Origin: Nephrocerus scutellatus
Lineage: Eukaryota > Arthropoda > Insecta > Diptera > Pipunculidae
Assembly: GCA_947095585.1 (NCBI GenBank)
Contig: OX352762.1
Coordinates: forward strand, 44,256,018 to 44,320,017
Direction: 5' to 3'
DNA length: 64,000 nucleotides
Both the position numbers and the translations under genes were made by a program. This document shows, piece by piece, positions 22,681 through 32,744 of this stretch (its first letter is position 1; every line of letters begins with the position of its first letter). The notes below the pieces were generated by a model. That model saw only the letters and a program-made list of their open reading frames with translations, had not been told where the DNA came from and ran no database searches.

Positions 22681-23110
22681 AGGGGGGTTTTTAGGGGTCC
22701 TTTGTTGTACTAGAGGAGGGTCTTGAGGGACTTTAGGTTGGATTGAGGAAGGTCTTGAGAAGGTCTTGATTGTGGTTTTCAAGAATTTCTTGAGGGGGCT
22801 TTGATAGGGTTTTGGTGTCCTCTGAGGGGTTTATAAGAAGGTCTTGATATGGTGTTGAGGGAGTCTTTAGTAGATCTTTAGGTGGTCTTGAGGGGTTTAG
22901 AGAGGGTCTAAAGTGGGTCTTGAGGGGTCCAAAGGGGATTTGGATGGGGTTTTAATGCGGTCTTATAGGTGGGTCTTAAGGGGGTCTTGCGTATGTCACG
23001 AGGACGAATTTTTTCGGTTCGTTTGGAGATCTTTTTGGGGTCCTTTTAAGATCTTTTGGGAATCTTTTGGGGTCTTTTTTATATACTTTAGGATATTTTT
23101 TGGGTCATTT
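22330..23110. repeat. G/T-skewed minisatellite, third stretch with unique extension
   Basis: The first 350 bp match the other two copies. From about 22680 the phrase changes to GGTCTTGAGG/GGGTTTTGG types that are not found in copies 1 and 2, ending near 23110 before a SINE. Confidence 0.75.
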
Positions 23111-23149
23111 GGAGGCGTCGATATTCCCATCCCATCTCTACATAATTGA

Positions 23150-23425
23150 AATTACATTCAGGGGGTACGTGGTTCGAATCCCAGTAACACCAAAAGTTTT
23201 TTTCACGGTGTCCCACCTCTCGCGAATGGGTGACAAACGTTACGAGAGTACTAACTTGTCACGGAAAGCTTCTCTCAATTTGCCGTTCGGATCCGGCCTT
23301 AAATTGTAGGTCCCTTCCATTTGTATGCAAAAATATACATGCTCAACACGAACGGTTGCGATAAGCTAGGCCTTAGACCGCAATGGTCTGTCGCGCCGAA
23401 TATTATTATTATTATTATTATACTT
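23150..23425 (+). mobile_element. tRNA-derived SINE, 5' truncated copy
   Basis: It contains a perfect RNA polymerase III B-box, GGTTCGAATCC, at 23171-23181, followed by the family body (CAGTAACACCAAAAG, TCACGGTGTCCCACC, GGCCTTAAATTGTAGGTCC, CTAGGCCTTAGACCGCAATG) and the 3' end GTCGCGCCGAATATT with an (ATT)n tail. The A-box part is missing. Other copies: 25525-25620, 25715-25985, 26291-26588. Confidence 0.88.
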
Positions 23426-23639
23426 GAACGACTCTGTGTTTTCGCATTTGTATAATCTGCAGTCATTGTATTACATGTGCATAGACGTCTTATTTGTTTC
23501 TCTTTCTAATTTCCTAACGCCCACGCTGTGCTAAAAAAAATATTTTTTAAAATAAGCGATCTCTTAAAGGTATTTGAACCCTTATAATGGCAAGGTGTAG
23601 GGGGGTTTGAAAATATTTGGATAGAACAAAGAAGGAAAG

Positions 23640-23760
23640 TGGTGGTGGATGGAGTTGAAAGTTCACACCCGAGCATTGACAAACAAGAATATTGTCTTCC
23701 GATTGGGCGTAAACTGAGCTAACCACTGCACCACCTACACCGACATAATGGAACATACCA
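23640..23760 (-). mobile_element. tRNA-like repeat, possible second SINE family
   Basis: On the minus strand GGTGTAGGTGGTGCAGTGGTTAGCTCAGTT gives an A-box-like TGGTGCAGTGG near 23727-23737, and GGGTGTGAAC about 50 bases on is a weak B-box. It has no similarity to the SINE family at 23150 beyond the tRNA-like head. It could also be a decayed tRNA pseudogene. Confidence 0.35.
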
Positions 23761-23827
23761 ATATTTCCTATGTAACCAATGACATGAATGTTAGCTCCTA
23801 TGCTGCCCGAAGTCGTTTAACTAAATA

Positions 23828-24343
23828 AAACAACCCATAAAAATTAAAATTTTTCGTGTAAATTCTCTAATCTGGAATACACAATGTGCAGTTTGAATAA
23901 AATCGGGTAAATTTTTTAAAATTTTTGTTAGAGAGCCCCCCGACCCCGGGGCCATTCCACTTCCAAATGTTTACAAAAAGTGTTGTCCATCCATCGGAGA
24001 TACACATGAGTATAAAATTTGAAGAAAATCGGGTAATTGTTTTTATAAAATTTGTATGGGTGCCCCCCGACCCCGGGACATTTCACTTCCAAATTTTACA
24101 AAAAGTGTTGTCCATTGAAGATACACATGCTTATAAAATTTAAAGAAAATCGGGTAAATTTTTTAAAAAATTTGTATGGGTGCCCCAAATTTTAATAGAA
24201 AGTATTGTCATGGGAAATACACATGTGTGCAAAGTTTGAATAAAATCGGACTTTAGGAAGTGTGCTAAAAATTGAATACAAGATTCTGCCCACCACCCAG
24301 CCAGCTAGCTAACCAGCCACGGGCACGCGAACTTAATATAAAA
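23828..24343 (+). repeat. Short-element family copy
   Basis: Left end AACAACCCATAAAAATTAAAA at about 23830 and TGTAAATTCTCTAATCTGG, three array units (CCCCGACCCCGGGGCC, CCATCGGAGATACACATG, GAAAATCGGG), then the right-end block AGCCACGGGCACGCGAACTTAATATA. The final GAGAATTT is replaced. Confidence 0.8.
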
Positions 24344-24479
24344 ATCGTTTCATCCATGTAATCAATTGGCGTCTTCTTTCACGACAACGTAAGATGATGT
24401 ATTCTTACATACATACTACTTTATTTACCCATGTTTCTCGTTTTTTTTGTGTATGTTTCGATATTTTTGCCTATATGTA

Positions 24480-24725
24480 AGATTATTACGCCTAAATCAC
24501 TGAACAATTCGGAGCCACATTTACAACATATTTTCGTTTGGTGCTCCGATAAGTTCATGATCATTTTAAATCCGGGAGGTGGCGCTGGAATCCTGATGTC
24601 ATCACGCCTAAACAATGTCATCACGCCTAAACCACTGGACGCATGAAGCCATATTCACACCATATGTTCGCTTGGTGCTCCGATAAGCTCGTATTTTTTT
24701 GGCACCTGGTAGTTGGCGCTGGAGT
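24480..24725. repeat. Imperfect direct repeat, ~130-160 bp
   Basis: The phrase ACGCCTAAA.CACTG.AC followed by GAGCCACATTTACAACATATTTTCG and TTTGGTGCTCCGATAAG occurs at 24489-24560 and again at 24624-24695, with ATCACGCCTAAAC also duplicated at 24600-24637. Origin is unknown. Confidence 0.7.
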
Positions 24726-25222
24726 CGAGATATTCACTAAAATGTCACTAGCTTAGTTATTAGCTATTTAATTTTACAAAAACAAAGTGTTGTGAAGTAA
24801 GTTTTGATTATAGAATATAAAACACCCCCTTCAAATATCACCTATCCCTGCGTGGAGGGTAATGTAGAATGTTAATATAGGCCACCGCAACCACCGCAGT
24901 GGTAAGAGGAAGGCGTGGGTTCATTTGTGTGGGTAGCGAAGCGCCCCGGTAGAGCTAGTATTTTATAAAATTTAGCTAACTCAAAATTACAATCATGTCA
25001 CAAGTGGACCAACTGAAATAGTAATGCGTTTGATTTACCGAAAGGGAGACCCCCTATTTTGTGTTACACATAAAACAATATAGATTAGTTTGTACTATTC
25101 GGATCTTGTGTTTTTTTTATAGTATCAAGTAATCTGCAGGTCTATCAAAAATTAAGTCACATAAACATATTTAAACTTATTCATTAGCTTGCATTTATTT
25201 ACAAAAAATTTTCTTTTTACAG

Positions 25223-25246
25223 AAAAAATTAAACTGGAAGCAAGAG
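25223..25246 (+). CDS. Protein tyrosine phosphatase, 24-nt micro-exon
   Basis: Acceptor TTTTTACAG ends at 25222 and donor GTAAGG starts at 25247. The exon completes the glutamate codon begun at 6690, encodes KIKLEAR, and leaves one base that is completed by the next exon to an aspartate codon. The exon is credible because both neighbours fit its phases (24 nt = 2+21+1) and the downstream intron is a typical 52 bp fly intron. Its small size would make it easy for gene finders to skip. Confidence 0.72.
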
Positions 25247-25298
25247 GTAAGGTAGATGCAAACTTTATTGATTTAACAAATATTTTTTTTATCAACAG

Positions 25299-25414
25299 AT
25301 GAAAAGAATTCATTATCGCAGACAATACCAAACAAACCAATTGATACCAGTCATTTTTTGAAGCTATGTGAGCTTCGAAGGAAATTTCCAGTTTTATATA
25401 AACTAGAATTTCAA
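25299..25414 (+). CDS. Protein tyrosine phosphatase, exon entering the PTP domain
   Basis: This 116-nt exon (acceptor ATCAACAG ending at 25298, donor GTAAGT at 25415) encodes DEKNSLSQTIPNKPI followed by SHFLKLCELRRKFPVLYKLEFQ. The pattern of a Pro-Ile/Val, a short helix with two basic residues and a closing F/L-EFQ is the N-terminal helix region that starts receptor-type PTP catalytic domains. It ends in phase 0, matching the next exon. Nothing in it is broken, unlike every transposon frame in the window. Confidence 0.88.
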
Positions 25415-25524
25415 GTAAGTACACGTTTGCGTTACATATTTACTTTTATTTTGGAGAAGTATTGCACTATCAAATTATGAACTTCAAACATATTAACCTT
25501 TAGTTGTTTATTATCACTTTGTGG

Positions 25525-25620
25525 GCGCTCTAGTGCTGAGAGCGTTGGACTTCTGTGCAGGATGTTCGAGGTTCAAATTCCAGAAACACCAAAAATGTTT
25601 CTCACAAACGTGAGAAACCA
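25525..25620 (+). mobile_element. tRNA-derived SINE, 3' truncated copy
   Basis: The tRNA-like head GGGCGCTCTAGTGCTGAGAG and a diverged B-box (GGTTCAAATTC at about 25570) are followed by CAGAAACACCAAAAATG and then sequence unrelated to the family body. Confidence 0.75.
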
Positions 25621-25714
25621 ATATAATGGTCGATTCTATAGTTTTCAGGGTAGTGGTCGAAGGTTGAAGGGGGTCAGTTGGCGGATGGCCAGGGTTTTCC
25701 GCTGGTTATATCAT

Positions 25715-25985
25715 ATTATTGGCGCCGTGACTCAGTGGAAATGCGCGTGGCTACTGAGCAGGATGTTCGTGGTCCGAATCCCAGTAACACCAAAAGTAAG
25801 TTTTACGGTGTCCCACCACTCGAGAATAGGTGACAAACGTTCCGAGAGTAATAACTTGTCACGGAAAGCTTCTCAATTCGCCGTTTGGAGCCGGCCTTAA
25901 ATTGTAGGTCCCTTCCATTTGTGTCCAAAAATTTAAATGCGCAACAAAAATGGTCGCGAAAAGCTAGGCCTTGGATCGTAAACTC
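25715..25985 (+). mobile_element. tRNA-derived SINE, nearly full copy
   Basis: The head is ATTGGCGCCGTGACTCAGTGG with a B-box-like GGTCCGAATCC at about 25770. The body matches the other copies through CTAGGCCTTGGATCG near 25975; the 3' CGCGCC(ATT)n end is missing. Located within the PTP intron 25415-27291. Confidence 0.82.
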
Positions 25986-26269
25986 AAAAACGAAAAGTCT
26001 GATTTTAAAATTTTGGTCGCGTAAAGTTGTTCTAAGAACATGTTTTTGGTTCAGCCAACAGTTTGAGGTACCTGCCATACAAACTGAAAAAAATTACCTA
26101 TTCTGTTTTATACCCTCACATAAACCTCTGATGTACAAACAATTATCAATTGTATAATGTGCTTGTTACCGCGAACACTTTACAATTTTTTAAAGTCTGT
26201 ACGTCAATGATATCTGGTTCCTCCTACACAAATTGACCAACAAATTTTACATTTTAAACTATTCTGTTT

Positions 26270-26930
26270 TTAAATTCTCTATATTAACTTGAAAGTGGGC
26301 ATCATGGCTCTAGTGGTTTGTGCGTTGGACTTCAGAGCTGGAGATTCGAGGTTCCAATCCCAGAACACTAAAAAAAAATTTCACGGTTCCACCTGTCGCG
26401 AATGTGTTACAAACGATCGAGAGTAACAGCGGTCACGGAAGCCTCCTCAAATTCGCATTTCGGGTACGACATTAAATTGTAGGTCCCTTCCATTTGTGTG
26501 CCAAAATATTACACGCACAACACGAATGGTCGCGAGAAGCTAGGCCTTGGACAGCATCGGTCTGTCGCGCTAAATATTATTGTTATAATAACTTCGCGTT
26601 CGGATCTGTTTTTTTGTTTGTGGCAGGCTTCCAAATTTTCTGGGTCTGATTAATTTTTAATCCACTTCCTAAAACCCGATTGTATTCAAACTTTGCACTA
26701 ATATGTATTTCCGATGGCAACATATACAAATTTGGAAGAGGCTCCCATATAAATTTCTTCAAAATTAACCCAAATTTAAACTTTGCACACACGGGTATAT
26801 CCGATGACAACACTATATATGTTATAAAAATGTGGAATTGATCGGGTCCCATTGTCGAGGGGCTCCCTACGATTTAATTAAATCTTTGCACACATGACGT
26901 TATCTCCGATTAGAGAATTTACTATTATTT
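26270..26930 (-). repeat. Short-element family copy split by a SINE
   Basis: Minus orientation: right end AAATTCTCTATATTAACTT at 26272-26290, interrupted by the SINE, resuming with CGCGTTCGGATC at 26595, array units (AATTTTTAATCCACTTCC, AAAACCCGATT, TTTCCGATGGCAAC), and the left end ATTAGAGAATTTAC at 26917-26930. Confidence 0.82.
26291..26588 (+). mobile_element. tRNA-derived SINE, full-length, with target site duplication
   Basis: The copy carries an A-box-like TGGCTCTAGTGG near 26304-26315, a B-box-like GGTTCCAATCC at about 26352, the family body (GGTCCCTTCCATTTGTGTG, AGGCCTTGGACAGCATCGG) and the 3' end GTCGCGCTAAATATTATTG. It is flanked by TAACTT at 26285-26290 and 26589-26594; removing it restores the normal right end of the surrounding short element, which proves insertion. 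Confidence 0.92.
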
Positions 26931-27291
26931 TTAATTAAAAGTTTCGTTTAAATTGTACGGAAGTTTTGTAAATTTTATATTTCCAGCGTACAGCTTTTTT
27001 TATTACCCTTGAAACAAGGGTACAATCTACATTTTAACTCAAAAAAGTAAGAGTGCATTTTTTTGTTTATTTTTTATTGAATGCAGAAGCGCGAATATAT
27101 CTTACTATATTCAATAGAAGTACTTACAATTTAGTTAGGAAATTTTAATTACCATTGTATACTTAACAAACAGTTTCTCTCAAGAACGACATTTTGACTT
27201 TTTGTTTCAAGATATTATATAAATACTCATATTTTTGTTATTAATTCTTAATTACTATTAATAGTTATATAATTTTTGTTTTGTTTTTAAG

Positions 27292-27456
27292 ACTGCACTT
27301 AAAGTTGAAACAAACACTTGTAGACACGCTTGGAGAAAAAGCAATCATGAGAAAAATCAAAATCATAAATGCATTCCATATGATTACAACCGGGTTGTTC
27401 TTAAAAAAATTCCTGGTGTACCAGATTCAGATTACGTAAATGCATCTTATGTAGAT
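27292..27456 (+). CDS. Protein tyrosine phosphatase domain, exon with PYDYNRVVL motif
   Basis: A 165-nt, 55-codon phase-0 exon between TTTTTAAG (ending 27291) and GTAAGC (from 27457). It encodes the PTP signature blocks KNQNHKCIPYDYNRVVL and GVPDSDYVNASYVD, corresponding to the substrate-recognition region (the family pattern is N-R-Y/C-x-x-I-x-P-Y-D-x-N-R-V) and the following SDYINA strand. The phosphotyrosine-binding loop tyrosine of many PTPs (KNRY) is replaced by histidine-lysine-cysteine here, which may indicate an atypical or low-activity phosphatase. The general similarity recalls fly receptor PTPs of the Ptp36E/CG42327 group, but the paralogue is not settled. Confidence 0.95.
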
Positions 27457-27522
27457 GTAAGCATGCATTGATTTCAACCAGGGTAAAAAAAATATTAAAT
27501 ATTTGATGTTTCCTTTTTTTAG

Positions 27523-27657
27523 AGCCTTCTCAAGCCTAATGCGTATATTGTCACACAAGGGCCTGTAGAAGAAACGGTGAATGCATTTTGGAGAATGGTT
27601 TGGCAAGAAAATGTCAGCGCTATAATCATGCTAACTAAAACTTTTGATTTTACAAAG
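27523..27657 (+). CDS. Protein tyrosine phosphatase domain, exon with TQGP and FWRMVW motifs
   Basis: A 135-nt, 45-codon phase-0 exon after a 66 bp intron, between TTTTTTTAG (ending 27522) and GTAAGT (from 27658). It encodes PNAYIVTQGPVEETVNAFW, RMVWQENVSAIIMLTK and FDFTK: the conserved ATQGP loop, the W-x-M-V/I-W helix and the central hydrophobic strand of the PTP fold. The WPD loop, HCx5R catalytic loop and Q loop would lie in later exons, which were not found in the following 36 kb. This is the last supported exon of the gene. Confidence 0.95.
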
Positions 27658-28269
27658 GTAAGTTAATGTATTAAATAATTTAACTCTCTAGAAGTAAGGA
27701 CCAACTGCAGACGGTCTTCACTAGAATTCAACTAAAAGGCCGATAATCCATTTTCAAGTCTTATATTATTGATAGTATGTGTCATCTTCTTTTATATTTA
27801 CCTAACCTGACTCACAAACGCTTTTAATTTGATCGAAATCGATCGATCTCCTCTACACAAAGCATACAGTACATTGTCATGGAAGACTCTCCCAGTGTAA
27901 TTTACAAAGCTTCCTTTCACAGGAGCTAAGGGTTGCTGTGGCTGAATCCTAATTGACTCCACATAAAAGCTTCGGGTACTGAAAGCCCAAGCTAGTTCAT
28001 TCGGGTAAGCGGGAGCCCAGCCTAGTTAAAAATTGTTGTACTATGACAGACCCTTTGGTGGCGCCCCTACATCCCGTCCCCAACAACCCAGCTAAAGAAT
28101 TCAGTGAATTATAGCCGTTGTATGCTATGCATGCGGCAGTGTGATGATCTAATTGTTTGGCATATGAATAACGGACTGCGACTGTTTGTTTCTTCTGGTC
28201 ATTAGACTTATTTTGTCGTGAAGGTATACCACTGGCGAAAAGTTGTGTCAATAATCCATTGTGAGACAT
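27658..28269. other. Intron-like non-coding stretch
   Basis: It follows the donor GTAAGTTAATG. No homologous PTP sequence, no strong repeat and no conserved frame were recognised. A GC-richer block at 27990-28110 could belong to the 5' region of the adjacent LINE, but this is a guess. Confidence 0.4.
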
Positions 28270-30612
28270 TCACTTCTTAGCTCAGCGGTAAGTTGTGTTT
28301 TCTGTGTTTGTTTTTGTAGTTATGTTTAAATTTAAGATAGATCTCAGCAAAATTCGTGGACTAAGAACGAATTTTTCGCTGTGTACGCTCATAGATATCT
28401 CCACAGTCCAGCAATTCTGGCACTGAGTGAAACCCAGGTATTTCATGATTCCGATACCACGCGGAATTAAATCTGCTTGGGTACAACTTATATATTTTTC
28501 CCTCGATGTGGACTCGCGATTTATATCCGTAGTGATGTTGCTTTTCAACTTTTACCTCAATTCAGCCAATGTTCCAATATGGAATTTAAAAACCACTGAA
28601 ATCATGATTGCGGGCGATTTTAATGTACACAATTCTGGGTGGCTTCGCTATTTTGGGCAGACACTGAGATATTCGCTGAGATTAATAAGCTTACTCAGAT
28701 TGTAAATGAGCCTACACGAATTACTCGCGAACACCCTTGACTTGTTCTTTACATCTCATCCGGATCAATACACCGTCAATGTATTATTGCCTCTAGGCTA
28801 CTCAGACCATTGTGTAGTATCAGCTAATTTCCCGTCAATAAACAGTCAGTCAGAGAAAAAACTATCAAAACAGTATGGCAACACGAGAAAGCTTATTTGG
28901 GCTGCCTTAACAACTTCTTTTGAAGTTTTAATTGGTCGCTATTATTTCGCGAGAGCAACACGGAAGCCGCCGCAATCACAAACATCATCTTAATTGGTAT
29001 GAGAGAATTTATCCCTTTCCAGCCTCTTCATCGATTCCAACGCTCATTTATAATGATATTCTAGTTGTCAGCTCTAAAGACAAGGACAATCTGTTTGCTG
29101 CGCATTTTGCAGCTAGCTCCTCGCTTTCAGATTGTGCGCCGCCTGCACTTTCGAGTTGTGAACACTCTATAGGACAGATTTACATTCGTACTCGTGTAGT
29201 TGCTAGTGTTGTAAACGATCTCAACAATCACAAATCTGCTGGGCCAGATGGTATTTCCCCATTAGTTCTGAAGAGGTGTTCTTCCAAGCTGGCATTACCG
29301 TTGCGTAAGCTTTTTCATCTAACCTATTCTTCTGGACTCTTCCCGATAAGTTGGAAAACAGCCTTTCTCTAGCTCATACCAAAAAAAAGGCAAGCCGTCG
29401 ATTCCAATTTTCATCTAATGATATATCTTAAAACTAAGGAAATTCTTAGTGACCGGCAATACGGATTTCGTGGGCAACGCTCTACTAGTGATTTGATGGT
29501 ACTCGTATATCTCACCGAACAGTGAATTAATTTGGTGAAAGAAAAACTGTTGAACTCTATATATCCAAGGCATTTGACAGAGTTTGGCATTAAGCTCTTT
29601 TGTCTAAAATGCGTTCTTATGGGGTTGATGAAAAACCACTTCATTGGATTAGAACCTATCTTTTAGACCGCACTTAAAGGCTGTCTTTCCCCAGAACACT
29701 GTTTTTTCCCCGACACTATTATTTTTACTAATGATCACTTGTTCATTAATCTAATCCAATTCATTCTTTCGCTGACGACAGTACTCTCAGCTTCTCAGAT
29801 AAGTTTGAGGACCGTCCCTCTACATCTCATGCAAAACTTAAACAACACGTATGTTAAACACTTAAAATTCTGGCCTGGACAGCATAGTTAAACGGGAAGA
29901 AAACTATCGAGTAGAATTTAACGCTTCCAAGAGACAAAGCTGTATTATCTAAGCAAAACATAAATCCAGTCCCATTATCCATGAATGGCACTTGCATCGA
30001 GGATACCAAAAAACTCGCAATTCTCGGTATGTTCGTTAACGAAAAGCTTCGTTGGAATGACCATATAATCACCGTCGCCAAAAATGCTGTGAAATGTTTG
30101 GGTTTTCCATCCATCTCCATCTGATCTGGCTACACCTACAAGGCTTTTATTCGGCATAAACTTGAGTACAACTGGCATATATAGTCTGGTGCCCCTTAAA
30201 CTACCTTGCATCATCTATATAGAATACAAAACAAAACGATAAAACTTATCTGTGACGAAAACATTGCAAATTCAATAGATTCGCTTTCACAGCGCAAAAC
30301 GTTTCCTGCTTGTAAATGTTTTATCACATCTTCCACCAGCGGAGCTCAAGAGAAATAGCATGACACCTCTCCTTAAATTAAACCGCAATACTCGTGGCGC
30401 CCTAAATGCTCATCAGTTTACTCTCAAGCCTATCATCGAATGTACAGTTTAGTTAAGAGATTCGTGCTCTGATAAGCTCTGTCTTTCTACATCACTATGA
30501 TCTACAGGCATTCAAAACACAAGCTCATAGACATCTCTTTTCCCTCTCATGCATATAGCCTAGCATTATAAGGGTGCGAAACCCATTTGGCGGGCGCAAT
30601 TTATAAAAAAAA
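28270..30612 (+). mobile_element. Jockey-like LINE, long but decayed copy
   Basis: Read 5' to 3': a possible ORF2 start ATG at 28322; endonuclease blocks (LSETQ near 28415, GDFNVHN near 28611-28632, YSDHCVVS near 28799-28822); linker; RT finger NHKSAGPDGISPLVLKRC near 29226-29285; DRQYGFRGQRSTSDL near 29450; then frames broken by many stops to the C-terminus. The 3' end near 30600 (ACAGGCATTCAAAACACAAG at about 30504, then a short A-run) matches the fragment at 63350-63520. It lies in the same orientation as the PTP gene, just past the last found exon. Confidence 0.82.
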
Positions 30613-30789
30613 TGTCACTCTGCCTTCGTTTTTATTTAATTTCCAATGACCAATCATGAACAATCGAACTAAGTTTTGGTTAGCTACGACCCAATTCTCT
30701 CTGCTAAACTAAAACATTAGAATAAGCTGTTTTTTTAGAACGACCCTAGTCGATATGGCTGACACTGCGACCTAATTAGATCTAATGTA

Positions 30790-32440
30790 TCTTAGGGTGT
30801 AATTAGTCTAAGAAACGTACTACCTCCCTAATGAAAGATAGTATGTCCTTAGTGGCAGAGGTTCTCTGCTCCGTTAACGAACATATTTCCTTATGGAAAA
30901 TACGTCTCCTTAACCAAAGTAATGCTGGACATGAGCACGGAATGTGCTCGGATAATTCATCATCTTTCCAACAGAACCTACGTTCATCTGCAGTTTCGTT
31001 GCCTGCAATTCCTTGATGATCAGGGACCAGGGATTGCAATTCATTCTAGCAGCATTTAACTGATTCCATTAAGTTCGACGACAGCGCTCCAAGTGCAGCT
31101 TGGCTATCTTAAAAGATATATATTCTCGCGCCCTTAATGCCTTTACTAAGGTTAATGCTATCGCAGATCTCAATGGCATGAAGTTTCACTTGGAATACCG
31201 TGGGACGCCTTCCCATTTGTATCGAGACTATGGTGTAAGGTTCAAAGACACCAGCTCCAACCGCGGATCCAATCATCAATCCATCAGTGAACCAGACCAG
31301 ACCTCTGGGGTCCAGTCCCGGAACACCATTAGACCAGTTTTATTATTTCTACCTCAAATACATGTCGAAACAGTACTTCCTCACAGCTTCTAATGCTGTC
31401 GTAGGTCAGGTACGCATGGCACCTGTGATATAGAGACAGGTAGTTCTTTGAAGCATCTGAAGCTTAGTTGCTCTTCTCCGTTCAAGTACTTTCGGCCACC
31501 AAATGTACGTGATAAACCTTCCCACCATCATTGATACAACCAAAGCATCATTTTAGGATTTAGACTCCACGCTCTGCCGTAAAGGCGTCTACTGGCCCAA
31601 ATGGACATAGTAGCTCCTTCGATGGTGGACTGGATGTGAGAATTCTAGTTAAGTCGTTTATTAAGGATAACTTCGAGATATTTAACCTCACTGGAATAAA
31701 ATAAAGTGGTGCTTGATAATGATAGGTCCTAGATCGACCAATCTTTCCTTTGTGAAAGGCACTAGGATGGTTTTGCAAGGATTGATGATATAAAGTCGTT
31801 CTCTGTCGCACCATTCTAAAATGCGTAGTAAAGCACCTTGCATAACACTAGATATGGTCATCCAAAGTCATCCAAATATCCAATGGTAATGTAGCCTGAT
31901 CTATATAGTCGACTACTGATCACAGAAGGGAGGAAAGGACTCCTCTCTGGGGACAACCCTTAACTGCGGTCGCAGACACTGAAACACCTCCTGAGGAGGA
32001 AGTAATATCTCGACTTTCAAGCATGGCCCTTATCTATTGACTGGTCGAATCTTTGATACTCTGCTACTAACTGATCTCGCTACTAAATCGTACCCAGTGC
32101 ATGGGATGCGCCCTCAATGTCAAGTAATGCACACATAGCCACTTCCTTGGAAAGATAAGTTCCTTCTATCTTTTTACAAAATAGTGAAGGGCACCTACCT
32201 ACCGTGCTTTTAGCTTTCCTGTGTGCAAACTGACTTTATTGCATGGGGATAGACTAGGTAAACTAGGTGTATTGCCTGGTTTGAGGATAAATATTACATT
32301 TATCTGTCTTCAGGTAGTAGGTATGTACACCCAGTTGTAGCTGGCTTTAAGTAAAGCAATCATATCCTGCAAGTTAAGATCAGTTGCCTTCTGTAGAAAC
32401 GCTGGAAAAATACTATCACTATCTTGAGCACCGCTGGTGT
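30790..32440 (-). mobile_element. R1/LOA-like LINE remnant
   Basis: On the minus strand from 32440 down: RT finger with NVIFILKPGN near 32290, palm fragments near 32100-31930 (KGCPQRGVLSSLLW around 31945-31985), a KT-rich thumb stretch at 31560-31814, then an RNase H end with PDHQGIAGNETAD near 31000-31035 and the zinc-finger-like C-terminal tail HIPCSCPALLWLRRR near 30915-30960. RNase H after RT fits R1/LOA/I-type elements. Heavily decayed. A 235 bp fragment of the same family lies at 62310-62545. Confidence 0.75.
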
Positions 32441-32690
32441 AAGAAGCGATAAAACCGTGAGAAGCAGGAAACGTTCCTGCGGTGTTCAAGCGAATCTATT
32501 GATTTCGCATGCTTTCGTCACCGGTAAGTTTCATAGCACGGTTTTGTGGTCTATTTAGCTGATGAAAGGTTGTTTTAGTCGCACCAGACCAGAAATGACA
32601 ATTGTACTCAAGCTTAGGGCGAATAAAACCCTTGTAGATAGTAGTCAGATCAGAGTGAGTGAATTATTTCTTTCACCGGGTTAGAAAATC
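32440..32690 (-). mobile_element. Jockey-like LINE 3' fragment
   Basis: The block GAAGCGATAAAAC...GAAACGTTCCTG...GGTGTTCAAGCGAATCTATTGATTTCGC matches positions 9-75 of the window closely, and similarity continues to the AGCTTAGGGCGAATAAAACC stretch. It encodes part of the region downstream of the RT on the minus strand. Confidence 0.85.
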
Positions 32691-32744
32691 TAAACATTTC
32701 GCAGCATTATTGGCAAAATAACGTGCTTGTAAATTTGCTTAAAA

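Noticed and set aside
23160..23185. Functional tRNA gene near the perfect B-box
   Set aside because: There is no acceptor stem or A-box at the right distance, and the downstream body is shared by several copies, so it is a SINE.
25121..25140. Possible additional micro-exon TATCAAGTAATCTGCAG with flanking AG and GT
   Set aside because: Its phase would not preserve the codon split seen between 6690 and 25223, and no PTP-like residues are encoded.
27990..28269. 90-codon minus-strand frame next to the Jockey-like LINE
   Set aside because: No recognisable domain and antisense to both the PTP gene and the LINE; left as unassigned intron-like sequence.
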